Shown here: in pieces, positions 24,652 through 33,900 of the stretch | Layout: every line of letters begins with the position of its first letter | How positions within the stretch are numbered: position 1 is the stretch's first letter | Assembly (NCBI GenBank): GCA_038521625.1 | Contig: JBCBKP010000001.1 | Location: forward strand, 248,001 to 312,000 | Length of the DNA: 64,000 nt | Reading direction: 5' to 3' | DNA from: JBCBKP01 sp038521625 | GTDB lineage: Bacteria > Planctomycetota > Phycisphaerae > Phycisphaerales > UBA1924 | The notes under the pieces: generated by a model | What the model was told of the DNA's origin: nothing | The model's input: only the letters and a program-made list of their open reading frames with translations | Databases searched by the model: none | Translations under genes and position numbers: made by a program

Positions 24652-25500
24652 TCAGCCGGCCGGGCAGCCCGCGAAGAACAGGTTCACGAACTCGGCGACG
24701 TCCGCCTGGCTCACGACATCCGTCGGCGGCGCGAGCACGGCGACTCGGGGGTCGTTCGCGAAGAACCGGCTCACGAACTCCGCGACGTCGGCCTGGCTGA
24801 TCACGCCGAACGGCGGCACCAGATCCGCCGGGCTGCACCCGGACTCCGTGATGATGAGCACGCGGAAGTTGTCGAACGTCGCGAGGAACTGGTCGCCCTC
24901 ATAGTCGGGATCCAGGAACCCGGTCTCGCTGAAGTCGAAGACCGACCGGCTGAACGCGAATCCGAACGAGAACTCCGGCCCGTTGTTCGTGAAGAAGTCC
25001 GGGTCTCCGTTGAAGCCCTGCCCGATCGGGAACTCGGCGACGATCGTCTCGAAGTCGTCCTCGAAGCTCGGGGCGAAAGATTGGAACCCGTCAGCGAACC
25101 CGAACGGGAACGACGTGATCGTGAAGAAGACGCCCTCGATGTCGCTCGAAGACTCGACGTCGAGCTCGAACCGCACGCCGAGGATCGGACCGTCTTCGGC
25201 GGTGTTCCAGACCGGCGTGAAGAAGTCGGCGAAGACGTCGATGAAGATCTCGTTCTCTGGCAGCGGGTCCACGTCGAAGATCGGATCGACGAAGGTCAGG
25301 ATCTCGAGCACGTTGCCCGCGACCGGGCCGAATTCGTTGATCGATTCCTCGATCGAGACGTTCCCGCCGTCCGGATCCGCGATGAAGCTCACAAACGGGA
25401 AGACGAGGCTGTCGAAGGTCTCGTTCATGAACCCGACCTGAGTCTGCGCCGAGGCGAGCCCGGCGGTCAGCGCGAGAGCGAGCGGTGCGATGCGACGCAT
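24652..25500 (-). CDS. Small secreted protein with GC-type dockerin-like tail
   Basis: 282 residues, beginning MRRIAPLALALTAGLASAQ, a clean signal peptide. The body of about 200 residues is strikingly rich in Phe, Asp and Glu (FPFVSFIADPDGG, FADFFTPVW) with almost no Lys, suggesting an all-beta jelly-roll-like secreted domain; I recognise no family. From about residue 220 comes the shared tail: CSPADLVPPFGVISQADVAE, a second VVSQADVAEFV repeat and a final Cys three residues from the end. The ATG at 25500 is preceded by GGAAGGAG. It is followed on the same strand, across 108 bases upstream, by a second dockerin-tailed gene. Confidence 0.82.
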   Translation of the reverse strand: MRRIAPLALALTAGLASAQTQVGFMNETFDSLVFPFVSFIADPDGGNVSIEESINEFGPVAGNVLEILTFVDPIFDVDPLPENEIFIDVFADFFTPVWNTAEDGPILGVRFELDVESSSDIEGVFFTITSFPFGFADGFQSFAPSFEDDFETIVAEFPIGQGFNGDPDFFTNNGPEFSFGFAFSRSVFDFSETGFLDPDYEGDQFLATFDNFRVLIITESGCSPADLVPPFGVISQADVAEFVSRFFANDPRVAVLAPPTDVVSQADVAEFVNLFFAGCPAG

Positions 25501-25608
25501 ATGGAGTCTCCTTCCGGTCCACCCATACGATCGCCAGAAGACGCTGCGATTGCAAGGTCTTACGAACATCCGGGCGGGTGAAGATCGCGCGAAGGCCCCG
25601 GGCTTTCC

Positions 25609-26760
25609 CTAGTCGGCCGGGCAGCCGACGAAGAACAACTCGATGAAGCGGGTCACGTCCGATTGGCTGATCACGCCGAAGGGCTCCGCAACGTCGGCCT
25701 CCGCGCGGCCGCCGAAGAACGCCTCGACGAACGCGGCGACGTCGCTCTGGCTCAGGGTCGAGAACGGCGGTCCGATGTCCGCGGGCGAGCACCGGCCCGC
25801 GATCGCGCCGACCGAGCCGAGCATGTAGCGCCACGCCTCGGCGTAGCGGTTCTCGCTCTGCCCATCGAGCGGGAGCAGGTCGTCGACCGCGACCGCCGAG
25901 TGAAAGTTCGTGTGCCCCGGATCGAGCGTGCTGAACAGCATGTGGCTGGTCAGCTCGGGCCCGGGCGTGTTGTCCACGTTTTGCAATTGGCCGAACCGAT
26001 CGAGCCCGATGAGCCGCTGGTTCAGAAAGAACCCCGCCGATGTTGGGTCGTCGATGTGCGTCAGCGCGAAGATCTGTTCAACCGGCACCAGGCTCGGCTG
26101 CACGACCCACGGCGCGGTGCCGAGGCCCGACACGAAGTCGCCCGGCCCGGCGAAGATCAGGTTGCCCGCCGTGGGGCGGACCTTGGTCAGGAACGTCGAG
26201 TGGCCAGCGCCCTGGCTGTGCCCGCCGAAGACGATCCGCGACCAGTCGAGCCCGCCGCCCGGCCGCACGTAGTCCCCCCAGCCCTCCGCCGGGAAGAGCT
26301 CGTCTTGCTGTTCGAGAAGCCTGATCAGCCGGTTCGTGATCGAGTTCGCGACATTCACGTCGATCTGCTCGGTTGCGTCCTCGCCGAAGAGCCGCTCCCG
26401 GCGGATCGCCTCGGGCAGGTCCGGGTCGCTGTCGTTGAGCGTGAGCGCGTTCACCGGCGGCCAGTTGTCATACACCAGACCCGCCACGTCGTACCCGAGT
26501 TCGGCCGCGGTCTCCGCGAGCCGCTCGTACTGGGCTGGCACGGCGCCGCTGCCCGGGAGCCAGACGAACAGCAGCCCGTTCCCGCCCTTCGACCCATCCT
26601 GGACGACCAGGTGGTCCTGCCGTTCCTCGTTGGCGTTCGGTACCTCGACGGGTGCGATCCCCGGGCCGGCAGAGGTCGGATCTACAAACCTCGAAACGAT
26701 TTGCGCGGAAACGAGCGGCGTGAGCGAGGCGACGAGCAGCGGGGCGGTTCGGTAGCGCAC
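25609..26760 (-). CDS. Secreted alpha/beta hydrolase with GC-type dockerin-like tail
   Basis: 383 residues. A short signal (APLLVASLTPLVSAQ) is followed by an alpha/beta hydrolase: LLFVWLPGSGA is the oxyanion strand and GGHSQGAGHS the nucleophile elbow with Ser in HSQG. Likely acid and base are Asp and His later in the domain (for instance LDPGHTNFHS). It resembles the esterase-like BPSS1187 group; substrate is unknown. The last 60 residues are the shared tail (CSPADIGPPFSTLSQSDVAA, FGVISQSDVTRFI, final GCPAD). Translation starts at a GTG at 26760 with GGAAGGGGGAA upstream. This gives an enzyme carrying the tail, unlike the smaller neighbour. Confidence 0.85.
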   Translation of the reverse strand: MRYRTAPLLVASLTPLVSAQIVSRFVDPTSAGPGIAPVEVPNANEERQDHLVVQDGSKGGNGLLFVWLPGSGAVPAQYERLAETAAELGYDVAGLVYDNWPPVNALTLNDSDPDLPEAIRRERLFGEDATEQIDVNVANSITNRLIRLLEQQDELFPAEGWGDYVRPGGGLDWSRIVFGGHSQGAGHSTFLTKVRPTAGNLIFAGPGDFVSGLGTAPWVVQPSLVPVEQIFALTHIDDPTSAGFFLNQRLIGLDRFGQLQNVDNTPGPELTSHMLFSTLDPGHTNFHSAVAVDDLLPLDGQSENRYAEAWRYMLGSVGAIAGRCSPADIGPPFSTLSQSDVAAFVEAFFGGRAEADVAEPFGVISQSDVTRFIELFFVGCPAD

Positions 26761-26882
26761 GGGAGTTCCCCCTTCCGACCGTCCAACGGCGGTCCCGGCC
26801 CGCGATTGCGTGCGAGATCGCGGGAATTCCGGATCGGCGCTTACGGTTCAAGATCTTCCTGAGACTCGTGCCGGGGGATGGG

Positions 26883-27431
26883 ATGGCGGAAGGGACCGAG
26901 GACCGACAACCCCAAGACGGGCCGCCCGAGCTCTCCGCCGACGTCTACCAGACGCTCCGTCGGATCGCCGAACGCTTCATGCGCGGCGAGCGCGACGACC
27001 ACACCCTCCAGGCCACGGCGCTCGTCCACGAGGCATTCCTCCGATCGGCCGCCTCCGACGGCGACGACAGCGGGGACCGGCGTCGGTTCATCGCCGCCGC
27101 GGCCCGCGCGATGCGGCACGTTCTCGTCGATCACGCACGCAAGCACAACGCGCTGAAGCGCGGCAACGACCGGCGGGTGCTGCTCGACCCCGAGGTGCTG
27201 GCGGGCGATGCCGAGGACCCGCTCGACCTGCTCGAACTCGACGAGGCGCTGGCCCGTCTCGGCGATCTGCACGAGCGGCAGGCCCGGATCGTGGAGTGCC
27301 GGTTCTTCGGCGGCCTGACAATCGAGGAGACGGCGCAGGTGCTCGCGATCTCGCACCGGACCGTCGAGCGCGACTGGAAGGTCGCCCGCGCTTGGCTCCG
27401 GCGCGAGCTCGGCAGGACGGACGAGCGATGA
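26883..27431 (+). CDS. ECF-like sigma factor coupled to a Ser/Thr kinase
   Basis: 182 residues. The first helix block ERDDHTLQATALVHEAFLR is the hallmark of the planctomycete ECF subgroup described as TIGR02999-like. Region 4 contains LGDLHERQARIVECRFFGG and LTIEETAQVLAISHRTVERD, a helix-turn-helix for the -35 element. Two starts are possible, GTG at 26868 and ATG at 26883; GGGGG lies before the latter. The stop TGA overlaps the ATG of the kinase gene by four bases. In other bacteria of this phylum such sigma factors lack a classical anti-sigma and are thought to be controlled by the neighbouring kinase. That control is known family context, not shown here. Confidence 0.9.
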   Translation: MAEGTEDRQPQDGPPELSADVYQTLRRIAERFMRGERDDHTLQATALVHEAFLRSAASDGDDSGDRRRFIAAAARAMRHVLVDHARKHNALKRGNDRRVLLDPEVLAGDAEDPLDLLELDEALARLGDLHERQARIVECRFFGGLTIEETAQVLAISHRTVERDWKVARAWLRRELGRTDER

Positions 27432-30085
27432 CCTCGCTCGATGAGGCGCGGGCCCGCCACCAGCGTGTCAGCGAGATCGTCGCGCTGGCGCTCGATCTCT
27501 CGGGCGCCGATCGCCAGGAGCTCGTCGAGCGCGAGTGCGCCGGAGACTCCAGGCTCGAGCGCGAGGTCCGCGAGATCATCCGAGCGGCCGAGACAACCGG
27601 CAACTTCCTCGACAGGCCGGTGATGCCCGAGTCGACGCTCTCGCAGGCGCTCATCGAGGAGGCAGCGCACCAGCGGGAGCAAGAGTCCGACGGGCTCGGA
27701 CCGCTCGCCGGGCAGCGCGTCGGCGAGTTCGATGTCGAACGGCTGCTCGCCGTCGGCGGGATGGGCGCCGTCTACGTCGCCAGGCAGCAGTCCCCCAGCC
27801 GCGAGGTCGCCCTCAAGGTCACCAGGCGTGGCCTCGCGACCGAGGAATCGCGGAGGCGCTTCCGGTACGAGTCCGAGATCCTCGGCTCGCTCATCCATCC
27901 CAACATCGCCCAGGTCTACAGCGCCGGAACGTTCCGGCTCGACACCGAGCCCGTGCCCTACTTCGCGATGGAGCTCGTCGACGACGCCGAGACCATCACC
28001 GATTTCGCACGCGCCGGGGCGCTCGGCATCGCCGCCTGCGTGCGGCTGTTCCTGCCCGTCTGCGAGGCCGTCCACTTCGGCCATCAGAAGGGGATCATCC
28101 ACCGCGATCTCAAGCCCGGCAACGTCCTGGTCGACGCGGCCGGGACGCCCAAGGTCATCGACTACGGCGTCGCGCGCCTCAGCGGAGGGCCCGGCGCCGA
28201 CTCGAGCATCGTCACCGAGGCCGGGCGCGTCATCGGCACGCTCCGATACGCGAGCCCGGAGCAGTGCGCCGGCCGTTCTTCCGAGATCGACGCCCGCGCC
28301 GACGTCTACGCGCTCGGCGTCCTCCTCTATGAGATGCTCGTCGGCCGCTCGCCCTACGACCTCGAGGGTCGCGACGTCGTCGAGGCCGCCAAGTGCATCG
28401 CGGAGACCCCGCCGGCCAGACCGTCCTCGGTGCGGCGCGAGCTCCGGGGCGACCTGGAGACGATCCTGCTCAAGGCCCTCGAGAAGGACCCCGCCCGCCG
28501 CTACGCCTCCGCCGCGGCGCTCGGGGGCGATCTCGAGCGATGGCTTGATCAGCGCCCGATCGCCGCTCGCCCGGCGAGCACGATGTACCAGCTCTCCAAG
28601 CTCGCGTCGCGACACCGCCCGGTCGTCGTCGGGCTCGCCGTCGGCCTCGCGGCGCTCGTCGTCGGATCGGTCGTCTTCGCGTCGCTCGCCATCGCGGCCA
28701 GCCGCGCCGCCGACGCGGCGCGCGCCGAACGCGACCGCGCCGAGTCGCTCAATGACTACCTAGCCAGCATCTTCCGGTCCATCAGCCCCGGCTCGATGTC
28801 GGCCGGCGACGTCTCGGCCCTCGCCGTCCTCGACGCCGCGTCGCAGCGGGCCGAGCGTGAGCTCGCCAACCGGCCCTCCCTGGCGGCGCCGGTCCGGGTC
28901 GCGATCGCGCGCGCGTACTTCTCCATCGGCGCGTTCGACAGCGCCCAAGCCACGCTCGCTCGCGCGATCGATGCGTGGCCGTCGCATGAACGCGGCTCCG
29001 AAGCGTTCATCGACGCCCTCGTCCGCCACGGCGAGTCGCTGATCGAGCTCGGGCGGCTGGAGGAGGCGGCCGCGGCTCTCGACGAGGCGCTCGCGGTCGC
29101 GGAGGCGATGTCGGTCCTGGAGAGCTCCCACGCCGCGATCGAAGCGCTCGCGGGGCGCGGCATCGTCAAGGCGCGATCCGGCGACCTCACACTCGGAGCC
29201 GAGCTGGTCTCCCTCGCCCTGGAGCGCGGCGAGTCGGCCGACGTCTCGGAGGAACAGAGACTCACGATGCTGAACGTCCTCGCCGTCATCTACGGCGAGC
29301 TCGGTCGCTACCAAGAGTCCGCCGATCTGCTCCGCCAGACGGCGCGGTCCAGAGCGGAGCTGCTCGGCCCCGACCACCCGTCGACGCTGATCTCGCTCAA
29401 CAACCTCTCCAACGCCCTGCGGAACCTCGGCGATCTCGACGGGGCCCTCGATGTCGGCGAGCGCGTCCTCGCCTCCCGACGCAGCATCCTCGGCGCCGAG
29501 CACCCCGAGACCCTCGGGATCATGAACAACGTCGCGATCGTGCTGTCTCGGCTCGATCGCGAGGACGAGGCCATCGCGATGTACCGAGAGGTCCTGCGCA
29601 TCCGCACAGAGTCGCTCGGGGCCTCGCACCCGCAGACCCTGACCGCCAAGACCAATCTCGTCGTCTCGCTCATGCGCATCGACGAGGTCGACGAGGCGGA
29701 CCGGCTCCTCGCCGACGCGTACGACCGCGCGACAGAGACTCTGGCGCCCTCCCACGGCGTCCGCCGCTACGTCACCAGCCGCCACGTCCAGGCCTGCATC
29801 CGGCGGGGCGATTTCGCCGAGGCCGAGTCGATCGCCCGCGCGATGCGCGAGGAGCTGCCGGGCTCGATCGGGGCGACGCACTGGGAAGTCTCCCGATTCG
29901 GCGCCCTCCTCGGCGTCGCGCTCGCGGAGCAGGGCCGTCGCGAGGAGGCCGCCGTCGAACTCACCCGGGCCCGAGACGAGCTCGAAGCCGAGCTCGGCGC
30001 CGACCACCCCTGGTCGCGGTGGGCACGCCAGCAGGTCGCAGAGCACGTCGGTGCGGTCAACCCCCCGCCCGGCGGAGATTTTTGA
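27428..30085 (+). CDS. Membrane-spanning Ser/Thr protein kinase with C-terminal TPR repeats
   Basis: 885 residues. The PknB-like kinase has a glycine loop VGGMGAVYVARQ near 110, the ATP lysine in VALKV, the catalytic HRDLKPGN with Asp227, and a DYG triplet (Asp245) where DFG is usual. A single transmembrane helix lies near 395-425. The outer half, about 460-860, is a run of tetratricopeptide-like helices of kinesin-light-chain type, with repeated LG-x-xHPxTL phrases (LLGPDHPSTLISLNNLSNAL, then ILGAEHPETLGIMNNVAIVL). This suits sensing proteins or scaffolding outside the membrane. It is translationally coupled to the sigma factor gene, so phosphorylation of the sigma factor or its partner is the likely output. 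Confidence 0.92.
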   Translation: MTSLDEARARHQRVSEIVALALDLSGADRQELVERECAGDSRLEREVREIIRAAETTGNFLDRPVMPESTLSQALIEEAAHQREQESDGLGPLAGQRVGEFDVERLLAVGGMGAVYVARQQSPSREVALKVTRRGLATEESRRRFRYESEILGSLIHPNIAQVYSAGTFRLDTEPVPYFAMELVDDAETITDFARAGALGIAACVRLFLPVCEAVHFGHQKGIIHRDLKPGNVLVDAAGTPKVIDYGVARLSGGPGADSSIVTEAGRVIGTLRYASPEQCAGRSSEIDARADVYALGVLLYEMLVGRSPYDLEGRDVVEAAKCIAETPPARPSSVRRELRGDLETILLKALEKDPARRYASAAALGGDLERWLDQRPIAARPASTMYQLSKLASRHRPVVVGLAVGLAALVVGSVVFASLAIAASRAADAARAERDRAESLNDYLASIFRSISPGSMSAGDVSALAVLDAASQRAERELANRPSLAAPVRVAIARAYFSIGAFDSAQATLARAIDAWPSHERGSEAFIDALVRHGESLIELGRLEEAAAALDEALAVAEAMSVLESSHAAIEALAGRGIVKARSGDLTLGAELVSLALERGESADVSEEQRLTMLNVLAVIYGELGRYQESADLLRQTARSRAELLGPDHPSTLISLNNLSNALRNLGDLDGALDVGERVLASRRSILGAEHPETLGIMNNVAIVLSRLDREDEAIAMYREVLRIRTESLGASHPQTLTAKTNLVVSLMRIDEVDEADRLLADAYDRATETLAPSHGVRRYVTSRHVQACIRRGDFAEAESIARAMREELPGSIGATHWEVSRFGALLGVALAEQGRREEAAVELTRARDELEAELGADHPWSRWARQQVAEHVGAVNPPPGGDF

Positions 30086-30229
30086 CAGTCGTTGTCGGCC
30101 GCGGCCGGCTGTCCGCGCCTCTATTGGCGGGCGATAGGCTCGCCGCGTGCGGCCGAAGCGGCCACACCAACGGCCCGGGTCGGCGTCCGCGCGCCGACCG
30201 AACGCCCCGACCCCGAAAGGACCTCACCG

Positions 30230-30874
30230 ATGGCGATCAGGCTTGGCGACGTGGCCCCCGACTTCTCCGCCCAGACCACCGAGGGTCAGATCAGTTTCCA
30301 CGACTGGCTCGGCCCCGACTGGGGCATCCTCTTCTCGCACCCGGCCGATTTCACGCCCGTGTGCACGACCGAGCTCGGCGCCGCGGCCCGATTGCACGAC
30401 GAATTCAAGAAGCGCCGCTGCAAGATCATCGGGCTCAGCGTCGATTCTCTCGCCGATCACAAGGCCTGGATCGGCGATATCGAAGAGACCCAGCGGGTCT
30501 CGCTCGGCTTTCCCATGATCGCCGACACGGACCGGAGCGTGTCGACCCTCTACGACATGATCCACCCGAACGCGGACGACACGCTGACGGTCCGCTCGGT
30601 CTTCGTCATAGGGCCCGACAAGAAGGTCAAGCTCTCGCTGACCTACCCGGCGAGCACCGGGCGCGACTTCGACGAGATCCTGCGGGTGCTCGATTCGCTG
30701 CAGCTCACCGCGAAGCACAAGCTCGCCACGCCGGCGAACTGGCGCACCGGCGACGAGTGCATCGTCGTCCCGGCCGTCAGCGACGACGACGCCGATCGCA
30801 TGTTCCCGTCCGGCGTCCGGCGCGTGAAGCCGTATCTGCGCTACGTCGAGCAGCCCAGCGGGTCCGCCAACTAA
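30230..30874 (+). CDS. 1-Cys peroxiredoxin (Prx6 type)
   Basis: 214 residues. It reduces hydrogen peroxide and organic hydroperoxides using the peroxidatic Cys45 in FTPVCTTE. The long C-terminal arm (WRTGDECIVVP, then KPYLRYVEQP) and the length mark the Prx6 subfamily, in which the second Cys is not in the classical C-terminal place. DFTPVCTTELG and the conserved Arg in LTVRSVFVIGPDKK fit. The ATG at 30230 has AAAGGA upstream. It stands alone between the kinase gene and a large surface-protein gene; no regulator of the OxyR or PerR type is nearby. Confidence 0.94.
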   Translation: MAIRLGDVAPDFSAQTTEGQISFHDWLGPDWGILFSHPADFTPVCTTELGAAARLHDEFKKRRCKIIGLSVDSLADHKAWIGDIEETQRVSLGFPMIADTDRSVSTLYDMIHPNADDTLTVRSVFVIGPDKKVKLSLTYPASTGRDFDEILRVLDSLQLTAKHKLATPANWRTGDECIVVPAVSDDDADRMFPSGVRRVKPYLRYVEQPSGSAN

Positions 30875-30995
30875 CCCGCCCAGCGGTCTCCATTCCAGAT
30901 CCGGCGTCGCGTCGCGCGAGAGCGTGGCGCGACGTCTTCGAGTGAGCAAGGGGGTCGGCCGGTCCGCCCCGGGGCAAGCACGGAGCAAAGAACCA

Positions 30996-33900
30996 ATGCA
31001 CAAGCTGAGAGGGGCGGCCATCGCCGCCGTGGCCATCGCTGCGCCCGCGTCGGCGCAGGTCGAGGTCGGACTGCGCGTCCTCGCCGACGCGCCGCTGTAC
31101 GGGCACCAGAACTTCGGGCGAGAAGCCCTCGCCGTCGCCGGCGCGACCGGGCACGCGGGCGACTCCCTCATGGTCGTCAAGGCGTTCGAGCGGGGCGCCG
31201 AGTGCCCGACATCGGATCCAATCCGCGTCTATCGGCTGGGGCCGAGCGGCTGGGAACTCGAGGCCTCGTTCACGCACCGCAGCGGGTTCATCTCGAACAT
31301 CGAGATCGACAACGACACGCTCGTCATCGCCGAGGACCCGAGCTTCTCGAACCGCGAGGGACGGATCCGCGTCTACCGGCGGGCCAACCGGGCCTGGACG
31401 CTCGAGGACGAGTTCGGTCAGAACGACCCCGAGCCGTGGGATTTCTTCGGCCGATCGATCGCCCTCGATGGCGACACGCTCGCCGTTGGCGCGCCCAACG
31501 AGGGCAGCGGCTCGACGTTCGGGCGCCCCGTCGACGGGCCGGGCGCTGTCTACGTCTTCCGCCGCAGCGGGTCGTCGTGGTCGCAGATCGACAAGATCGG
31601 CGACGGCGACCGGGCCGGCGACCGCACCGGACGCCTCGACCAGTTCGGCCGTCAGGTCGATGTGATCGAGCACGGCGGGCGCGCACGAGTCATGGTCAGC
31701 GCGCCGCTGCACCGCCCCGACGAGTTCACCGCCAGCGGCGTCGTCATGCTCTTCGACGAGAACGACGGCTTCGACGACTACCAGCTCTACGGATCCGACG
31801 AGGCCGACGACTCCGGCTTCGGCTACCAGCTCACGCTCTCAGACGGCGTCGCCGGCATCGCAAGCCTCGGGAGGCTCCGCCTCTACCGCTTCGACGGCGA
31901 TCGGCTCCGCCTCTGGGAGACCGTCAACATCGAGCGAGACAGCATCAATCGGCTCGATTCCGAGGGAGAGGTCATCGCCGTCGGCCGGCCCTTCCGCGAT
32001 GACCTCGGCCCGGTGACCGGCAGCATCAGCATCTGGGACTGGGGCCCGATCAACGGGTTCGTCACCGTCGTGCGCGAGGCCGTCACCGATCTCGAAGACG
32101 GCGACCAGTACGGAGCCCAGGTCGTCATCGGCGGTGGCTTCTTCCACGTCGGCGTGCCGTTCCACGACTTCGCCGGGCCCGACACCGGCGCGGTCTACTC
32201 GTACGGGCTCGACAGCACACCCACCGAGCCGAGGGGCTCACTCGCCAGCAAGTTCTTCACCGGCGACGCGGTCCCAGGCGCCAGGTTCGCCGAGGATCTC
32301 GATACCGACGGCGCTCGGATGATCGCGGGCCTTCCCGGCAACGTCCCGTGCCCGACCGGGCGGGGTGGATCGGCGTTCATCTACACGCTCCAGGACCAGG
32401 TCTGGTCGCGCGAGCAGAACCTCGCCGTCGAAGACGTCGACCCCGACGCCCGCTTCGGTGCCGCGGTCTCCGTCTACGGCGACACCGCGGCGGTGGGGGC
32501 GCCGGCCGACGGACCGAACGACACCGGATCGGTCCACATCTTCGAACGCAGCCACCTCGGATGGTCCCGCGTCGCGCGGCTCGTGCCCTCTCAGGCGAGA
32601 GGAGGCGAGGGCTTCGGCTGGGATATCGACCTCCAGGCCGGTCGCATCACCATCGGCGTTCCCGGCGGCTGGACCGGCAACGAACGCACCGGCTACGCCA
32701 TCACCTACACCCGGACCGCGCAGGGCTGGCTCCCCGAGTCCCGGCTCGCGCTCCCCAGCGGGTTCGACAGCTTCGACCGCGTCGGCGAGTCCGTCGCCAT
32801 GGACGGCGACCGGATTGCCGTCGGTGCGCCGGGTTTCGCGGACGGCGCGGGTGCCGCGCTCGTCTACGACGACCCGTTCGATGATCTCTCGGCCCGCGGG
32901 CCCATCGTGAGGCAGAACGCCACGACCGATGACCGCCTCGGCGCCGCGGTCGCCATCGCCGGCCGCGAGGTGTTGATCGGCGTGCCCGGACGCGGCGAGG
33001 TCATGGTCGTCGAGACGTTCTCGGGCGGCTGGAACGAGCAGATCGAGAGCCCGCTCACATCGAGCACGCCCGGCTTCGGTTCCGCCGTCGCCGCCCAAGG
33101 CCTCGCCGCCGCCGTCGGCGCACCCGGAGAGCAGGCCGAGGTCTTCTACCTCGAGGCCGGGCACTGGACGAGCTACGGCGTGCTCAACAACCCCACGGGG
33201 GTCGCGGCCGACGGCTACGGCCGCGCGGTGGCGATCCACGAGCGCGAGCTGGTCGTCGGTGCGCCCCTCGGCGACCGCTTCGACGTCGATTCCGGCGTCG
33301 CCTACGGCTACATCCTCGACTTCTCGTTCCTCGTGCCCGAGTGCCCCGAGGAAGTCGCCGCCAACGAGATCCGGGAGCTCGATCCGGTCCCCGATGACAG
33401 CAGCGCCTGGTTCGGCTACCGCCTCGACGCCGACGCCGACACCGCCGTTGTCGGTGGCCCGTACGTCGATCTCGAGGGCGAGGACTTCTTCGGAAACCCG
33501 GTCGTCTTCGGCGGCGCCGGCGAGGTCCGTGTCTACAAGCGCACCGGCCTCGGCCGGTGGACCCTCCAAGCCAAGCTCCACGAGGACGTCGCCGAGAGCG
33601 TCGAGAACTCACGCCACGGACAGGACGTCGCGGTCAGCGGCGACCTCGTCGTCGTCGGGATGCCGGTCGCACGCGGCAACCGGCCGGCCACGGGCAAGGC
33701 CCGCGTCTACCGCCGCGATCGGCTCCGGGAGGGCGACCGGTGGGTCGTCGATGGCGAGCTGTTCGCCAACCCCGACGCCAACTACACCCAGTTCGGCGAG
33801 ACCGTCGACATCGACGGCGCGACCGCCGTCGTCGGAACGCGGCAGGTCACCGGCGTCAACGGGGAGGCCGGCGTCGGCGCCGCCTGGGTCTACGAGCGCG

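Noticed and set aside
30924..30995. Longer form of the propeller protein
   Set aside because: The extra residues precede a complete signal peptide that starts at 30996.
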